A stretch of DNA of 64,000 bases from Anisakis pegreffii (taxonomy: Eukaryota > Nematoda > Chromadorea > Rhabditida > Anisakidae), in NCBI GenBank assembly GCA_035041965.1, contig JAPYMA010000051.1:85953-149952 (forward strand). Reading direction: 5' to 3'. The notes beneath the pieces are model-generated. The model had not been told where the DNA came from, ran no database searches, and saw only the letters and a program-made list of their open reading frames with translations. This document shows, in pieces, positions 1 through 14,033 of the stretch. A program made the position numbers and the translations under genes. Every line of letters starts with the position of its first letter. Within the stretch, counting starts at the first letter, position 1.

Positions 1-15
1 AATATTCATCCGTAA

Positions 16-153
16 ATAAATCAAGAAATAACTAATTCAGTGAGGAGAACTGTTAAATTTGTTGTTATAACCGACTCAGAAGATAATATAATAAATCAAA
101 ATCATTCATATGATGAATTCGAAAATATCAACCGAAATGAAGCGTTCAAATAA
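16..153 (+). CDS. Possible last exon of an upstream gene (partial)
   Basis: An open frame enters from about base 16 and stops at TAA 151-153. A splice acceptor (TTCAG) ends at base 40, so the exon would be 41-153 and encode about 37 residues beginning RRTVKFVVITDSED and ending NRNEAFK. The stretch is hydrophilic and acidic/Asn-rich, like a C-terminal tail, and shows no domain I recognise. The rest of the gene would lie to the left of the window. It could equally be a chance open frame, because it is short and there is no second exon to check phase against. Confidence 0.25.
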   Translation: MNQEITNSVRRTVKFVVITDSEDNIINQNHSYDEFENINRNEAFK

Positions 154-2236
154 AATTACTGAAATCACTTCAAGGCGTATGGTTTCAATGAACTTAAGAG
201 TAGAGAACAAATGAAGGAGTATCGATTTTATCATGTAATGTGCTGGAATATACTATAATTGATAAAGGAACGAAATGAGTTAATTCATCATTGAATTGTA
301 TAAAATGAGAAACGGTGTTGAATAGAACCCGTCTTTTGAAGTGTGTGCAACTGGTATAAATAATCAATTGCTCAGCAGCGTTTTTATGATACGACACATT
401 CAGATCATTCTCTCAGTTATGAATTCCGTTCAGAAACTTCAGTTTCAATGCGTAAAGAAAATATTAACCGTTTTTCATAAACGAAAAGTGTTCAAGGTCG
501 ATTACGAGGGGGCTGCTTCAGAAAGGGCATCTATATTGAAACTGGTAATGATAAAACAGCCAGATGGAACTGAGCCGAAAGAACTTTCATACTGAATCAA
601 TATGGAGTTTCTTATTACTTGTATGACACCTGCTAAATGAATGAAGGAAAAAGGAAAAGAAATTATTAAACGATTGTGAAAAGTTGAGCGTATTTTTAAT
701 GTTCGGTGTGTAATTTCCGGCTTACTTCAAGTCCTTCTCTCTAGAAATCGTTGTGCAATATGGAGCAGTAACCCACACATACATGATAGCCAAACAATCA
801 TCAAATTAAGTTTTTGATGAAAGTGAAGGATTCATTGTGCTGATATCATTAATTGTGCAAAAGAATGAAGTCAATGAAGTAAAAACGTGATATTGATGAT
901 ATAATAATAAAGAAGCATCAGCTGGTAATGAATTGAAACTGTTGAGTAGTTAAATAAGTAAATGAGTGAACATAAAATTGTGCAAATCCTCGTCAAACAT
1001 TCAAAGTTGCATGGAATATTAATATGGCATTCAGTACCTTTGCCTAGTCTCAATTTCAGTTACAGATTCATTTTGGATCGAGATCGGTGGCTTTGCATTG
1101 AATAAGGCTAAAATCAGTGATCCGCAATCAACTTATACCATCACAATTTGACGATGAATAGGGGAATGGTTATGTGCATGCTGGTTCTTCATGGACAAAC
1201 GATTATGCGCATGATCTTGACTTGAGGGAACGATTTTGTGATGATGGTTGACATGTTGGGTAAATTGCGATTTGTCCCTTTACCCTGAGAGTGTGTTCTT
1301 GCTGATTAGTGCTCAGGCGTTTCTGTTTAAATAGTACACAATATGCTGTGATATCTTGTGCGCTTTTCAACTGGAATGTGTTCGGAACAAGTCAGAACTG
1401 GAATGATTTTTTGTTTAATTAACCATATCAATGAGTTCATCATTGCCTCGCTTCAGCTACAATTTTGCTAGGTTTCATTTGAAAATTCCCTCAGTTCATG
1501 AATGCATTCTGTTTTCTGCTCTGTTTTTCGTCGATTGGCTGACAGTCGGAAGATGGAAGTGAAAAAACTGAAGGCAATCCACTTACCCAGGAAATTTCGC
1601 AGATTGCCATCAACTTTAGTCCAAATTCTCTTCTACTGATTGTGAGGAACGGTTGTGGCAGAAGGATTCATTTGGCAACTTAACTGTGTGCTATTGTTGG
1701 CTAACCGTCAATTTTCGGAATTAAGATGTTTTTGTGCCGTTCATTGCGGCTGAAATCCAGATTTCTCTGGATGTACGGATAAGCCCCGTTGAAATCCAGA
1801 GATTGAAGTACCCTCGTCGTTATTCGTCCTTACGACGCAAAGTGTGACAAATTACGTGACAGTTTCATGGTTCCTTGAAAATCTCATAGTTGAGATAAAG
1901 TCTGCTTCAGTGGCATTTTTCAATGAGAAATGGAAAGAAAGGATGAAGTATCGGTTCTTCAACTCGTCTTTTACTGAATGAAATATGACTGAATTTGATT
2001 GAACAGATGTCATTTCTATGTCCACATGACCTCCTCATCGTCTAATGCTTCAGTAATGCTTCAAGCTTCCTCTATCTATATTGCGAATAAACGATTGATA
2101 TGAATCGTGCTGTTAATAATGTACTCCTAGTGATTTTTTTAATTGGCTATCAATCATTGCAGCATTCTGGCTGTCTTGAGGATACGAGTGCATCGAGCAT
2201 ATTTTGGTACGTGATCTTCCAGCAGAAAAAAAACTG
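154..2236. other. Intergenic, no supported gene
   Basis: No exon chain is recognisable. A frame open from 341 to 595 (+) becomes somewhat GC-richer and coding-like near its end (residues KQPDGTEPKEL before the stop) but has no partner exon and begins without an ATG. A small perfect hairpin, ATCCAGA-TTTC-TCTGGAT, lies at 1755-1772, and the motif GAAATCCAGA recurs at about 1791. Confidence 0.5.
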
Positions 2237-2255
2237 ACGTCTTCAGCTTTCCATT
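2237..2255 (+). promoter_or_regulatory. Candidate trans-splice (spliced leader) acceptor and 5' UTR of the EIF1AD gene
   Basis: The sequence GACGTCTTCAG ends about 9 bases before the ATG at 2256. A TTCAG acceptor this close to a start codon, with no coding exon upstream, is the usual position for spliced-leader addition in nematodes. The spliced leader itself is not in the window, so this is inference from position. Confidence 0.4.
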
Positions 2256-3708
2256 ATGTCGATAGCAAGCAAACGACGATTCGTAACGAAGCAAGTTGAA
2301 AGTGAATATGTCTTGCCAGGAAAGGGTGAAATTATCGGTAAGGTGCTCGCCGGCAGGGGCAATAATCTTCATGAGGTAATTTTTTGTTGATGATTCATAG
2401 TTTGCTTATTTTGCATCCATCCACTTAGAGCCTATCAATGATTTTCATTATCAGTGAAAGAGTTTCACATTTTATGGTTTTTCAACACAGATGAAGATTC
2501 ATTCTATTCGCGCGGACTCCTGCTCAAACTTATTCGAAATGTGAGGTTGAGGTGCTGTACAAAAAAGGCTTTTCTCAGGTGGAAGATGCAAATGGTGAAA
2601 AGTATTTGGCGAGTATGCCAACGAAATTCCGGAAGTCCGTTTGGGTGAAACGTGGTCAGTTCGTGTTGTTACAAGCGATCGAAGAGGGTGATAAAGTCAA
2701 GGCGGAAATAACGAATGTGTTGGACGATGAGAATGTTTTGCATATTCGAGAAGAGGAACTTTGGCCGCAACGGTTAGTTCCAATTTGTCGTTTTCATTCC
2801 AATGATAAAATCACAACGGTTTCACGGTGTTCGAGGTTTTTTGTTCGAAATAATTGAAAATCTTTTCTTTTTATGCACTCGAAAACGATGTTTTGAGTTT
2901 CTGCGGTTCATCGAGTATAAAAATTATGTTACTAGTGAAATGTAGAAGAGCACAGCCAGACGATGTAATCGATGATTCGTTTTGTGTAGGTTCGAGCAAG
3001 ACGCAGAAAAGTTGACTCGTGAAGCGAAACGTCATGTGAATGTGGAAAATAAGAAGCATGAAGTGATCGATGCGGATATGCTACCACCAAGTGACAGTGA
3101 GAGCAGTGAGGAAGACGAAGACGAGGAAGCTGAAGACGATCAGGATAGCGCCGATGATAAAAGTAATTTGTTTTTTTCTTTATAGTCAGTGCATTTTCAA
3201 AACTTTCTTCCATATTCACAATGCCTCTCGTATCAAATTTTAGAAGGTGTCTTATAAAACTGAAAATTTAAGACAGCTCCAGTGGTGAAACTAATTGGGA
3301 ACGCAGAACTCGATGTAGATTTGCAATTCAATTTTAATATTGATGTTTGAGCAAATCTGGAAATGGGAGATTTTGAAAACAAAAATCAAAAAAAAACAAA
3401 TATTTTCTCATCACTCAAACGAATTTCGAGTTGTTAACTAATTGTAAGTCGACAGAGGTATCGCAAAAGTTGCTAAGTTCACTTAAATTGATAAGCTGTC
3501 ATTTGGTTTCAATAAAAGAAACTTCATGTTAACCCTTTTTTCAGAAAAACCTAATGAAACGGGTGATAATACGGATTCAGACGGAAGCGGGAGCGATGCA
3601 TCAGGAGAAGGACATCATGATGAGGAGACTTCTGATGAAGAAGACGGAGATGGTGAACGTCCAATAATTGATGTCTATAATCCAAATCGAATCATCAAGA
3701 ATCAATAG
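2256..3708 (+). CDS. EIF1AD: EIF1AD-like RNA-binding protein (S1/IF1 fold, acidic tail)
   Basis: Four exons (2256-2375, 2579-2772, 2990-3162, 3545-3708) join in phase to give 216 aa; all introns are GT-AG. Residues 1-40 (MSIASKRRFVTKQ... ending GNNLHE) and exon 2 (SMPTKFRKSVWVKRG, then EEGDKVKAEI) match the order of landmarks in animal EIF1AD, an eIF1A-like single OB-fold protein. Residues about 18-100 form the S1/IF1 domain. From about residue 120 the protein is a Ser/Asp/Glu-rich tail, as in the family. EIF1AD proteins are about 165 aa in mammals, so this tail is longer. The family is nuclear and RNA-binding; its exact job is poorly known and it is distinct from initiation factor eIF1A. The start is the first ATG after a TTCAG acceptor. 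It stands alone, 7.5 kb from the next gene. Confidence 0.93.
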
Positions 3709-6700
3709 TTTAAGATCATGCGAATTTAGAATGCACAACTTTGAAGAATTATCGTTAATGAGATATAATCATCGTTCGCTGATCTAGGCATCCTTTCGCT
3801 TCCTGATTCACGATCTTAATCCAGTTTTGATTTATGCTCCAGTAATAGGTTTTGGTTGAGTCATATGCATCTCTCTATTGAATTGCTGTTGTTCTATCAT
3901 TGTTACAGTCGATGTTGAGTGTGCAAATTGTAAACTTGAGTTTCTAGTTCTGCAGCAAAGTAACATTTCATGCAACGGGGCGATATCTTTGCTAGCTTGT
4001 AAGAAAAGAATCTTCTCTTCACGAATTCCCAAGGAAATAACTAAATAATACCATCGGCGACTTGAAAATTGATTAGCCGAAAGTGTGAAGTGGTGATTTG
4101 GGGTTGTTGCGCTTGAATGAGCAGTGCCTTCGTTTCATTCCATTCAGCAGTTATTTGAATTCGTTTTTTTCATAGGGTGAGAAGAATTTTTAATGATTTT
4201 AAGAGATTCAATCTTTCCATTATATATCTTTATGTTTTGTTCGTTCGTTTCTGTACGATTGAATATGGAATATAGATGTGAGAGAAAAATCAGATTTTTC
4301 AAACGACCAATAACGTAGTGAAATGAGACTGAATGAAAGTTGTTAGTCAAATTCTGTGTAAGATCGCAGCGGCAGTTAATGTGTTCTCTCAGTTCGTTTA
4401 CCACTGTCATGTTTTGTTGGTTGATTATCAGCAAAATGGATGGAAGTCATTAGATGACTACCAAAATTCTTCATTGGTAATCGAACGTTGAACGGAGTTT
4501 GAATGTTAGTCTCAAATAAACTGGCTGACTGAATCTGTGAGTGAATACAAAGAAAGTACAAGAGAAGATTGATGAAACATGTTAAATGTTTGAAAATGGT
4601 TGTGATAACTTGTTATTTGTTTTGAAATTTTATTTTGTTATGTGCTTGTTTGTGCATATTCGTGTTGATATCACGTTCAAATACGTGTACGTCCTGAAAT
4701 GTTTCATTTGCTTCGTTTTCGCAACTGTTATGTTATGTTACTGCTTCATATTTTATTTTTTTTTGTGCTCCAAATTGAGTTTCACGTTTGAGAGAAATTA
4801 CGGCTGCCGTATTGTATTTCGGAATTTAGTAATAGTTATGTGGAGATAAAGTGATGATTGGCTTGCATGATATTTGATGATCTTCACATATTTAGCAGAA
4901 TTTTATGGTGTTTGTTCAGATGAGATTGATTTATGATTGTGCTGTCATCGATAACATTTTATCATCATTGTTATTCAATATATTCATCGCTTCCTTCAAA
5001 TTACGTCATTTGAACGAATCGAAAATTCAGTGAGCATGCGACAAAATCAAGTTTTCTTTCGCTTCTGTATCATATCAGCTTTATTGTTGATTCAGTTGTT
5101 CTATTTGCTCAATGATGAATGCGGTCAGCTGATTCATCATTCGACAAACTGCTTTGAATGGAGGTTTTTGGTTGTTTGAATACCTGGTCGTTGGTTGTTC
5201 GATCATTTCAATATCTTCTTTTTATGGTGGTGGGATGGGTCGTGCTGCTTGCTTGAATCGGGCATTTCGTTCGATAAATCAGCATTAAGATATTCTGTTG
5301 ATTATGAAATGTATGATATGAATATCGGAATCATCGTCGAATTATTGTGTAATGCAGTGATAGTGATGTATGGAATTGTAATGCAATAGTAATCTATTAT
5401 TCGTAATGAAACACTCATATTATGTAAGTAGCAGGATAAAAGTTTATGTAACACATTTTAGTGGATAATTTCGTATTCATGTGGATATGGAATATAATTA
5501 TTTGCTACCAAAAAGTAATATTGCAAGATTGGTGAAAATAAATGATAAAAATTCTACGAAGAAATTTTTCCGTCTCCGCGGAATTGTTTTGTTGTGTTGT
5601 CGAATGTTTCCTGTTCATGTGAAATGGTTTATACCACTTCTCTATTTAAATTCCTCAATGGCACTGTGCATGTCTATTTCTTCGCAGTAATTCAGATCCA
5701 TGGAGATGGAATTTTTAACTCTGGTTGCTAGACATTTCATTTCGGTCCATTCTTGCTGTATAAGAATATGGCCGAACGTGGAGATTAATGCAAAACTGAA
5801 TATAATGATTGTGTGTAGTCGTCTCAAATTTATATGATTGATGGAAACTGATGATGTGGTTTTTTTTAAACTAGTACAACAGTAGGAAATCGAAAACATG
5901 TTGGGAAGCATGCATTCTATTCGGAGAAATAAATCGGATCATTAGGGATCGGGTTATTCCTCGAAGAACAGAGTGCAAGAGAGCCACCCAATCGCTCGTT
6001 CAAGTAATGAAACGAATCAATCTTACAATTAGATATAATTTTCTTTTGAACTTATTTTGTCATTTTCTTCAAATTTCATTTATTATTTCCAGCCACAGTT
6101 ACAACTTATTAGAGGTTAGTACCGATTCATCATCACCAATATATCACATTTTTCCTTCCTTCCTTGACATCCTTCTTTCCGTACATCTGACAACATTAGC
6201 GCAACAGAAATCTTCCGTTTTCGTGACATTCAAATTTCAGTTATTGCAAAAACTTAGAAGGTTCTGCACGGCACAGTGCAGTAAACGACCATGCATCTCG
6301 AATGAATTGAACTGTTTATCATGAGATGTTGATGATTCATTGAGCAATGAAGTTTTACTTTCCGTTTCCTTTGATCGCCTGGAATGGATATGCTTCGGTT
6401 GATTCATGAGGATTTTTCGACTTCAGCTCAAGCGATTTCCTTTGGCGAAAGTCATAGCTTATTGGACGGTATTAGGATTGCAATGGATTTCTTTTTGTTG
6501 CATTTGAGTGTAATTGGATCAAAAATCCTGTTCAAATCGGATCAGTTTTCCTCCGCGAAGAGAGGATTGAGAATTTAATATTTAAGTTAGTATTATTCGA
6601 CAAATAATTTATTGACAATATTGTTCTGATCACTCAGGAAATAACTAATTCGGTCTATTGTAAGTGAAGCGTAAAAACGAATACTTGCTTGTGATTTGTC

Positions 6701-9700
6701 ACAAAAACTCTTCTGATTGATCTGTTGAAGAACAAACACTAGGTTGGTAGACATTCACAGAGATCAGCCTAGTTGAGTAAGTGTCGAAGTTAATCGAATC
6801 ACTTTAAATGATCACAAGTGAAAAAACGAATTTATAATCCAGTGTGCATGGTTTCGTCAAATTCAGCGCTAAAATCAATTTGACATTTAAATAATTGAAT
6901 GGCACAAAATTAACGATCACTTATCATATGAGCACTTCATGTAATAAACTTGTTTTTTAAAACTCGCTTTATATCTTAAGTTCTACAGATGACGAAATAT
7001 TGCTTCATTCATACTAGGAACCATCAAATTTTGAATACTTTTCGCATCTGTTTTGCAAACTTTTTATTGTTTTTATGGAACGATACGAGTGAAAATGTAA
7101 AGATTAGCTTGATTCAGTGGTAAAAGTGAAGGACGCTATCGAGGGTTAATATTAAGTTTCAATTACGGTTCGTATTTCATTGGTGACAAACATGATAATA
7201 TCAGTGATAGTCCAATTCATTTCCATCGTTATGAATATTCTTCGTGTTGCGATAGCGGGGGGCTAGGATAATTATTTGCTTAGTTTTTGTGTTGCACTCT
7301 TGCATGATCTCGTCTTTTGCTCTCTTTCTCTACGATTGAAATCTTCACATTTTCATCACCATTGAAAATGATAACTGATCAAAAATCTTGAGCGGAATTT
7401 TATCCTAAATGGCCATTTGCATCATGTCCTTGATGTAATCGTTTCGTATACGAAAGTAAACGCGCAACTAACATCGATAACAGTACAGCATCTTTTTTCA
7501 ATAACAGTCACAGTAATTCTTAAAGTACAATGATAGTTAAGATTGAGATGTTGTCTCTAGTCTATCGTCATCGTTTGAGAACATGCACATAAGTAGGGTG
7601 CTATGATCAGTTTGCTGAAAGTGAATTCATTAAAATTTCACGTTCTTGCATAAGAATTTAAAATATCTCTCAATGTTAGCAGATGTGTACGTTGGCGATT
7701 ACTATTGTGTCGTTGAAGTTCGTCATTTGATGCGTATTCATAATCGTCTTGTTTTTTTAAAATGAATTAATTCTGTTCGCAAAGAGTCGCGTTTGGGTGT
7801 GCATCTCAATGACGTTTATGTTTCGACGATTTTTTCACGCATTTCGCATGATGAAAAACAAGTTGACTGAATTGAAAATTTGTGAGAAATGCGAAGACAA
7901 AAATTATCAGAATATGGAGAGGGTCGGGTTGGTCGAATGCCTGACTAATCGACATCAAATTGCTGCAACAAAAACTAAACGACATCAAATATTTATTTGA
8001 AAAATTTGCGATTCCGCTCTCATATCATCGAAAATTGTCGAATAGAAATTCATTGAAATAATTGCCTACATTCTGCTTTTCAATATGTTAATGTGGGTGT
8101 TCATGCAATCGTTATTTGTTAATAGGCATTTCTTCGTACTTTTGAGTATTGAGGGCACTCAGAAACTATAAAGTGCCAATTATCACGAATGCAGGGCTTC
8201 AATTGAAAGAGTCGCGCATGATCACTTATGGTTAGTAGGCAAGATAGAAACGTTTTCACTATCAGAGTTGCAAAGGACATAAATTTTGTTGTGCCTTAAA
8301 TTTTTGAAGCGTTCATTTGCTCTAACAATAAGCACGAAATGTGAATTCGTGCGATTTGTTTCAAATCATGCGATATTATCTGGACGGGATGATGTTATAG
8401 AGAAAACTTAGATGAATAGTTTCTAGGTTTGGCGTGAGGAAACTTTAGCCTTTCTCATTATTGTGGAGCATTCTATAAGTGAGACACATTAGGAAATGCT
8501 TGTGAAACTAACTGAGACATGGACGGATTGAACAATAGATGGTGAAAATCGTTTGAGGTGACTGAAGAAATCAGTGGTAAAGGAAGCGATCGATAATCAA
8601 TAAATGATCCGGTTTTGATTTGATTTGATAGTCGTTTTGCGATTGGTGATTCGTTCGTTTGAAAGGTGCAACGGTGTTGTTGGCTCGGTGAATGTTTTAA
8701 AGGAGAGGGTGGTTGGCAGTGGTTCTCGTAAGAAAATTAATGAGATTGAAGTCAAGTTTTAGTTAGATTTAGTTGAATTTGATTCAGAGCGTTTGTCTTG
8801 TTGTTGTTTAGAACGCTCGTTGTCAGTGATGACTTGTCGTCATCGTAACGCAGTACGTGATTAGGTAGACGAATATTGTTCGTTTAGTGATGATGCTAAC
8901 GGCAATAATAGTGGAAAGATTGTTTCTTTGATTAGTTCATTCTCGTTTCATTGGAAATTCCCCCCTTTGTCTTAAATCATTGTTCAGTTTTATTTTTTTG
9001 TTTGTAAAATTCTTATCTATTTGGGGCTTTGTTGCGCATTATCCTTTTTTTGTGCGAAGAAGGCATTCCTCTTTATCATCATCATGTTTGATTCTGTTGA
9101 TTTGCAAGACGTTTGAAATCGATAAGTATTGCTTTCGTTTGTTGAAGAATTTATTCATTCGGCATGTTCAACAAGTGAGAATGTAACAATTGATTTTTGG
9201 ATGCTGATTGATGAATTTGAATTTCATCTGGAAGAGTTAGTTGTTTTTCGTTTCGTATTGCAGGAAGGCATAGGCATTCCTCTTTATCTATTGTAAGAAG
9301 GTATTCGTTCGTGATCAGCATGATGAGAAATCAGAAATCGAAAATTTTTCTCCAGATCAAGATCAATGTTCGATTTAAACGTTTGAGTGCAGCAACTTTT
9401 TTTGCCGAGTTGATAGACTTCTGCTTGAATTTGATGACGACTTCCTCGTTTGCTTGGCGCTGGCATGTTGATAGTTTAATGACTGATTGTTCGTTTTTTT
9501 GTTTGGTTGGAAAAATTTCATTATCATAGCACCACGTTATTTTTTTGTTGCTAGTCTGTTTTCATTTTTGGTCATTGGTTTCGAATGGAATCTTTTAATA
9601 TGTAAATTTGACTTTAAAATTTTAATTTTTTTATTTGTCTGGAAATTGATGAAGAAGAATTGATGAGGAAAACGTCGTGGTTGAATGATTTTTTTTTGGT

Positions 9701-11220
9701 TTTATTACATCATATTGAACGCGTGTGTTAATATATGTCTGCTGAATTCATTGATATTTTTCTAACAGTAGATGAGATTAGTTTTAAAAAAAGAGTTTGG
9801 CAAAGGTGGCCATTTAAAACAAATCTTTGGGCATTGATATGAAAAAAAGACGTTTTAATGTGAATGCGGTGTAGAGTGGAGTTCTGATTCGGTGGAATTC
9901 GATCGGTTTTCATCTCATTATTTATTTCTTGATTGATTTATTTGCGTGTCGCTCGCATTGTGCAAGAAATGTTTCTTTAACTAATAAAATCTTCCATGAT
10001 TGCGCACCTATAAACAGTTCATTGATTTAGTGTTATCGGAAATGATTTCTCGAAAACTTCTCCCCATTAATCAAATGCGAACGTTTACTTCGAAAAGGAA
10101 TCATACTAAGCAATGAAAATTATCAAGTTGTCCTCTGAAGTTCGTATGAATCGAACCTTGAAAATTTCCCTGAAAAACTTAAATTTTCTCCGAAAAAGTT
10201 AAATTTTCTCAAAGTCAAGCAACTATACTGAATGAAAACCTTGAAAAATTTCTTCAGTCTACCTCCAAAAAGAAATTGTCAACTGATGTAAAATTTAAGA
10301 TGAATTGGACCGTTTTGGTTCAAGTGATGCGAAAATTCCAAATGTATTTGTTATGTTCGTACAAAAATCGTAACCAGCAGCATCGATTGAAATAAAATAT
10401 CTTGATTGCTGGCTATTGCGCACAATTCATTCAAGTACTCACTCGTCATCTATATGCAAAAACCGGCAACTTTCAGAATGCATTACAGTCTTTTGAGTAA
10501 TATTTCACCTGATAATTCCCTCGAATTGCCCAGCATCATTGATTCACTCGCATTCAATGAATACATGAACCTCCCAACATTAACATTATTCATCAAGATT
10601 TCCATTGCCATCTGTCAGTTATATGCCCATATGTTTCATTCGTAAAACTCGTTAGAATATCAGCTATCGTTCTTCAAATATGTGTGCGATTGCGTTAACG
10701 AATACGCAATTTTTTTGGTATCAGTTGCTTTCGATGCCTTCAGAATTTAAGTTTTTGTGTTTTTCGATTAGTCAAATTAGTGAATTTGGGAATTTCATTT
10801 TGTTTTTTAAGCATTCAGCTGTTATCCACTTGTAAGGAAAATTGAATCTTTAGGAAAGTGTGCAGATTTTCTTCTCGGTTTAAGCTCAAGACTATCGATG
10901 AGTGCAGGCATCATCTAAGTTTATGTATTAGTTAACTGCCAAGTCCTAGCACAGGAAATAAGCATTGGGAAAACCGGTGAGATAAACGGTTGAAATAGAC
11001 GAATTTAAGAGTTGCGCGCGCATGTCGCTTTCTTTGAACGACTGTTTTTCAGTGGATCGTAATGAATTTCAAATGGTAATTTGATGTATTTCAGTTGCTG
11101 ATATTTCGGACTGTTTTCGATTCAAGTAAATCTCATTATACATCTGTTGAATAAACGATCGTCGTCACCGTTCGAGCTGTTCCCTACTGCGTCCTGAATC
11201 ATTATCCTTAACTGTTCAAC
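3709..11220. other. Long intergenic region, no supported gene
   Basis: It covers the 3' end of the EIF1AD gene and the 5' side of the CHP-like gene. Open frames here are short (under about 105 codons), T-rich, mutually out of phase and show no conserved motif. The region has long T-runs on the + strand and one 20-bp tandem repeat near 10171-10210. Promoters cannot be placed from sequence alone. Confidence 0.5.
10171..10210. repeat. Short tandem repeat, two 20-bp units
   Basis: TGAAAAACTTAAATTTTCTC (10171-10190) is followed directly by CGAAAAAGTTAAATTTTCTC (10191-10210), differing at two positions. A weaker partial copy (TTGAAAATTTCC) precedes them. No function can be assigned. Confidence 0.7.
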
Positions 11221-14033
11221 ATGGGTAATAGTAGTTCGTTGATGTTACAAGATGATGAAATCTCTGCAATTTCACAACAAACTGGATGTGAGTTATTCAA
11301 TATATCTATGTGAAATTTGAGTTCTGAAAAAATATACGACTTTCGAATCAGCTTCAAAAACAAATTTCTTCAACGTTCCTCCTGGGATAGCATCGTTTTA
11401 ATCATAAACCGGAAATTATTTCTCATGGAATATCTTTTAGAAAAATTATTTCTCATGAATTAATAATTTTCACTCTTCTCAATGACTATCCTAGCGATTC
11501 CTTTGACCTTTGTTTTTTTTAGTTTCTCGGAACCAAATTGTTCGATTGTACAGTCGATTTTTATCGCTCGATAAACAAGGTTCACATTTGTCTCCTTTTT
11601 TTAAAAAATCATTCAATATATTGAGAATTCAGTGCGGCGTAAATGAGGACATTTATCTGTGTCTGCTCTAATGTGAAATTGTTTTGTTTGATGTGCTTCA
11701 TTTAATCTCATTAATTCTTAGTCCTTTAAGAGCAGTTGTATTTAGATGTCTAACATCATTTCAAGTAATATTACCAATGAGAAGTTAGCGTAGATTGTAT
11801 GCACCTTCAAGTGTTTGCGCGTTTCGTTCAATTGACAATTTATTTATGGATTTAGAAAGTTCGTTCGATACCAATCGCGTGATAGGAGAAGATAAATGTA
11901 CAATATTTTAGGACGAGGTTATCTGGATCGAGACGATTTCTTGAGGATCCCTGAATTAGCAATTAATCCTTTGGGTGAAAGAATTGTAGATGCCTTTTTC
12001 ACGGAAAGGTATAACTAGTCACAAAATTTACATATGTTTACCTATTGAATACTCAAATTTTCTTTTTCGATATTGTAATAGGATCTAATTGAATCTAAAA
12101 TCTTAATTAATTTCTAGGGGAGAGGGAGTGAAGTTTGTTTGTTAGAAACTTTGATATGAAGAGGATTAAAATTGGGAATTAGCAAATTTGGACTTGGAAT
12201 TTACAAGATGAATAATTTTGATAGTGTTGTTTCAGTGATGATTCAGAACAGAAGATCAACTTTCAAGAGTTCATTCGGGTGTTGGCGCATTTCAGACCAC
12301 TGAATAAGGGTAAAGATCACCGGCTGAATAGTCGCGATGAGAAATTGAAATGTACGTTTATTGAAGTGATTTATATCGTCGTTTGAGTTGTTGAATCGAT
12401 CACTTGCAGCTAACTTATTTAATTCATCTGATCCACGAGAAGCTGCCAAGAAACTCGGTCGATTGTGCTAGTTGTTGTATGGAAGCTTGTGATTTTGTGA
12501 GGTTTTTCGAGGATATCACATCATTCGTTCAGAATTGTTCCGTATAAAATATTTAGTGATCACTTGCCACCATTTTAATGGAATAATTTCAGTTGCATTC
12601 ACAATGTACGATTTGAACAAAAACGGCTATATAACACGAGATGAATTCAAGGAGATCTTAAATATGATGGTTGGCTCGAACATCAGTGCGGAACAGGTTC
12701 GCCATTTGTCACTTTTCCGGACTCATTATTTCAACTGTCAGTAATAACTCAGCAACTTTTTTTTTGTACGTTCTTTGCTGAGATCATCGCCCACACGATC
12801 ATTATCGTTGACACAGCAATTCGTATAATACCATGATTATCACTGTTTCACAAACAGGTTTCCGCCTCATAATTCTGGTATTTTGATTATCTGTTTGCTT
12901 GTGTTGCTCGTTTTTGCTTGAGTGCACTTATTATTCCAACGTTCACGACCCATAATCACAATAACCGAATAGTCATTTCAATTAAAAATCTGTACGATAC
13001 TTAATAATTGCGGTTAATTTTGGTTTGGAAGCGTTCGTATAATAGCGACATTTGCCGAAAAAAATGAGTGCAATAAAAGATATGAAATTTGAATTGGAAG
13101 CTTGAAATTTCGGCGAGGAATTCTTTTAGAAGTTAACGGATCTTTCATTGTTGAACTGATAAATGAAATTGACGAATCTAAAATTGACCAGTTGAAATAT
13201 CGCGTTCATAGGATTGGCTGTACTGATTATCTAACTGTGTATAGTAAATATTCCGCGTAATCGCACTGTCAGTTGCAGACGAATTAATGACGATAGTAAT
13301 TTAGAGAATGCGACGTTATAGTACATATAACATTGTTCACTTGATATCTTCTAGCCTAGTTCATTAATTAATAATATTGAAAGCATAAGTAGTTGAATTG
13401 GAATCAACAGAAGAGTAGGTTGAACAAAGAATAGACCATTTAATTCTTTGTGCTTCTTCATTGTTGTGTGCATGGGTGGAAGATGAACGAGACGTTGAAT
13501 TAGTGACGTACCTTGAGAATTAATCAGTGTTTGTGCTTTTATCATAAATAATTGAAGCCGAGTTGTTTTGTATGATTGAATTTGATTTCAGTTGGACAGT
13601 ATCGCGGATCGTACAATTACAGAAGCGGACCTCGATAATGACGGAAAAATTTCATTTGATGAATTTTGCCGTGTTCGTTTTTTGAATTGATTTCATTTCA
13701 GTTTATTTCTTTTTTTTTCGTGATTTTGTAGAAGAATCGTTCAAAATAGATACATTCAGACAAAATAGGAATGAAGCATAACGGTTGGAAGCAAACAACT
13801 TTCAAGGAAAGAAATCGTATAAAGAAATGAGAGTTTTAATACTGATTATTTTGTTCGTTGGAATGGTACACTTTGCATATGTATATGTTTAGTCGGACTG
13901 TTTGTTTTTTCTCCAAAAAAGCTTCGAAAGGATTCTACGAGTTATTTTTTTCAAATTCGAAATATTACGTAGATTTCAGGCAATGGAAAAAACGGATATC
14001 GAACAGAAAATGTCGATTCGATTCCTGAACTGA
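11221..14033 (+). CDS. CHP1: Calcineurin B homologous protein (CHP1/PBO-1-like)
   Basis: Seven exons (11221-11287, 11523-11579, 11912-12008, 12236-12351, 12593-12696, 13592-13672, 13980-14033) join in phase to give 191 aa, close to the 195 aa of mammalian CHP1. The N-terminus MGNSSS fits N-myristoylation at Gly2. IPELAINPLGERI, LAHFRP, MMVGSNIS and the C-terminal EQKMSIRFLN are CHP landmarks. EF-hand 3 (loop 119-130, DLNKNGYITRDE) and EF-hand 4 (160-171, DLDNDGKISFDE) have intact Ca2+-binding positions. EF1 (39-50) and EF2 are degenerate, as in CHP proteins. The family binds the cytoplasmic tail of Na+/H+ exchangers and supports their stability and activity; in C. elegans the CHP PBO-1 acts in proton signalling of the defecation rhythm. 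A function here is inferred from family membership. Confidence 0.95.

Noticed and set aside
341..595. 84-codon frame on the + strand
   Set aside because: Begins without ATG, lacks partner exons and recognisable motifs.
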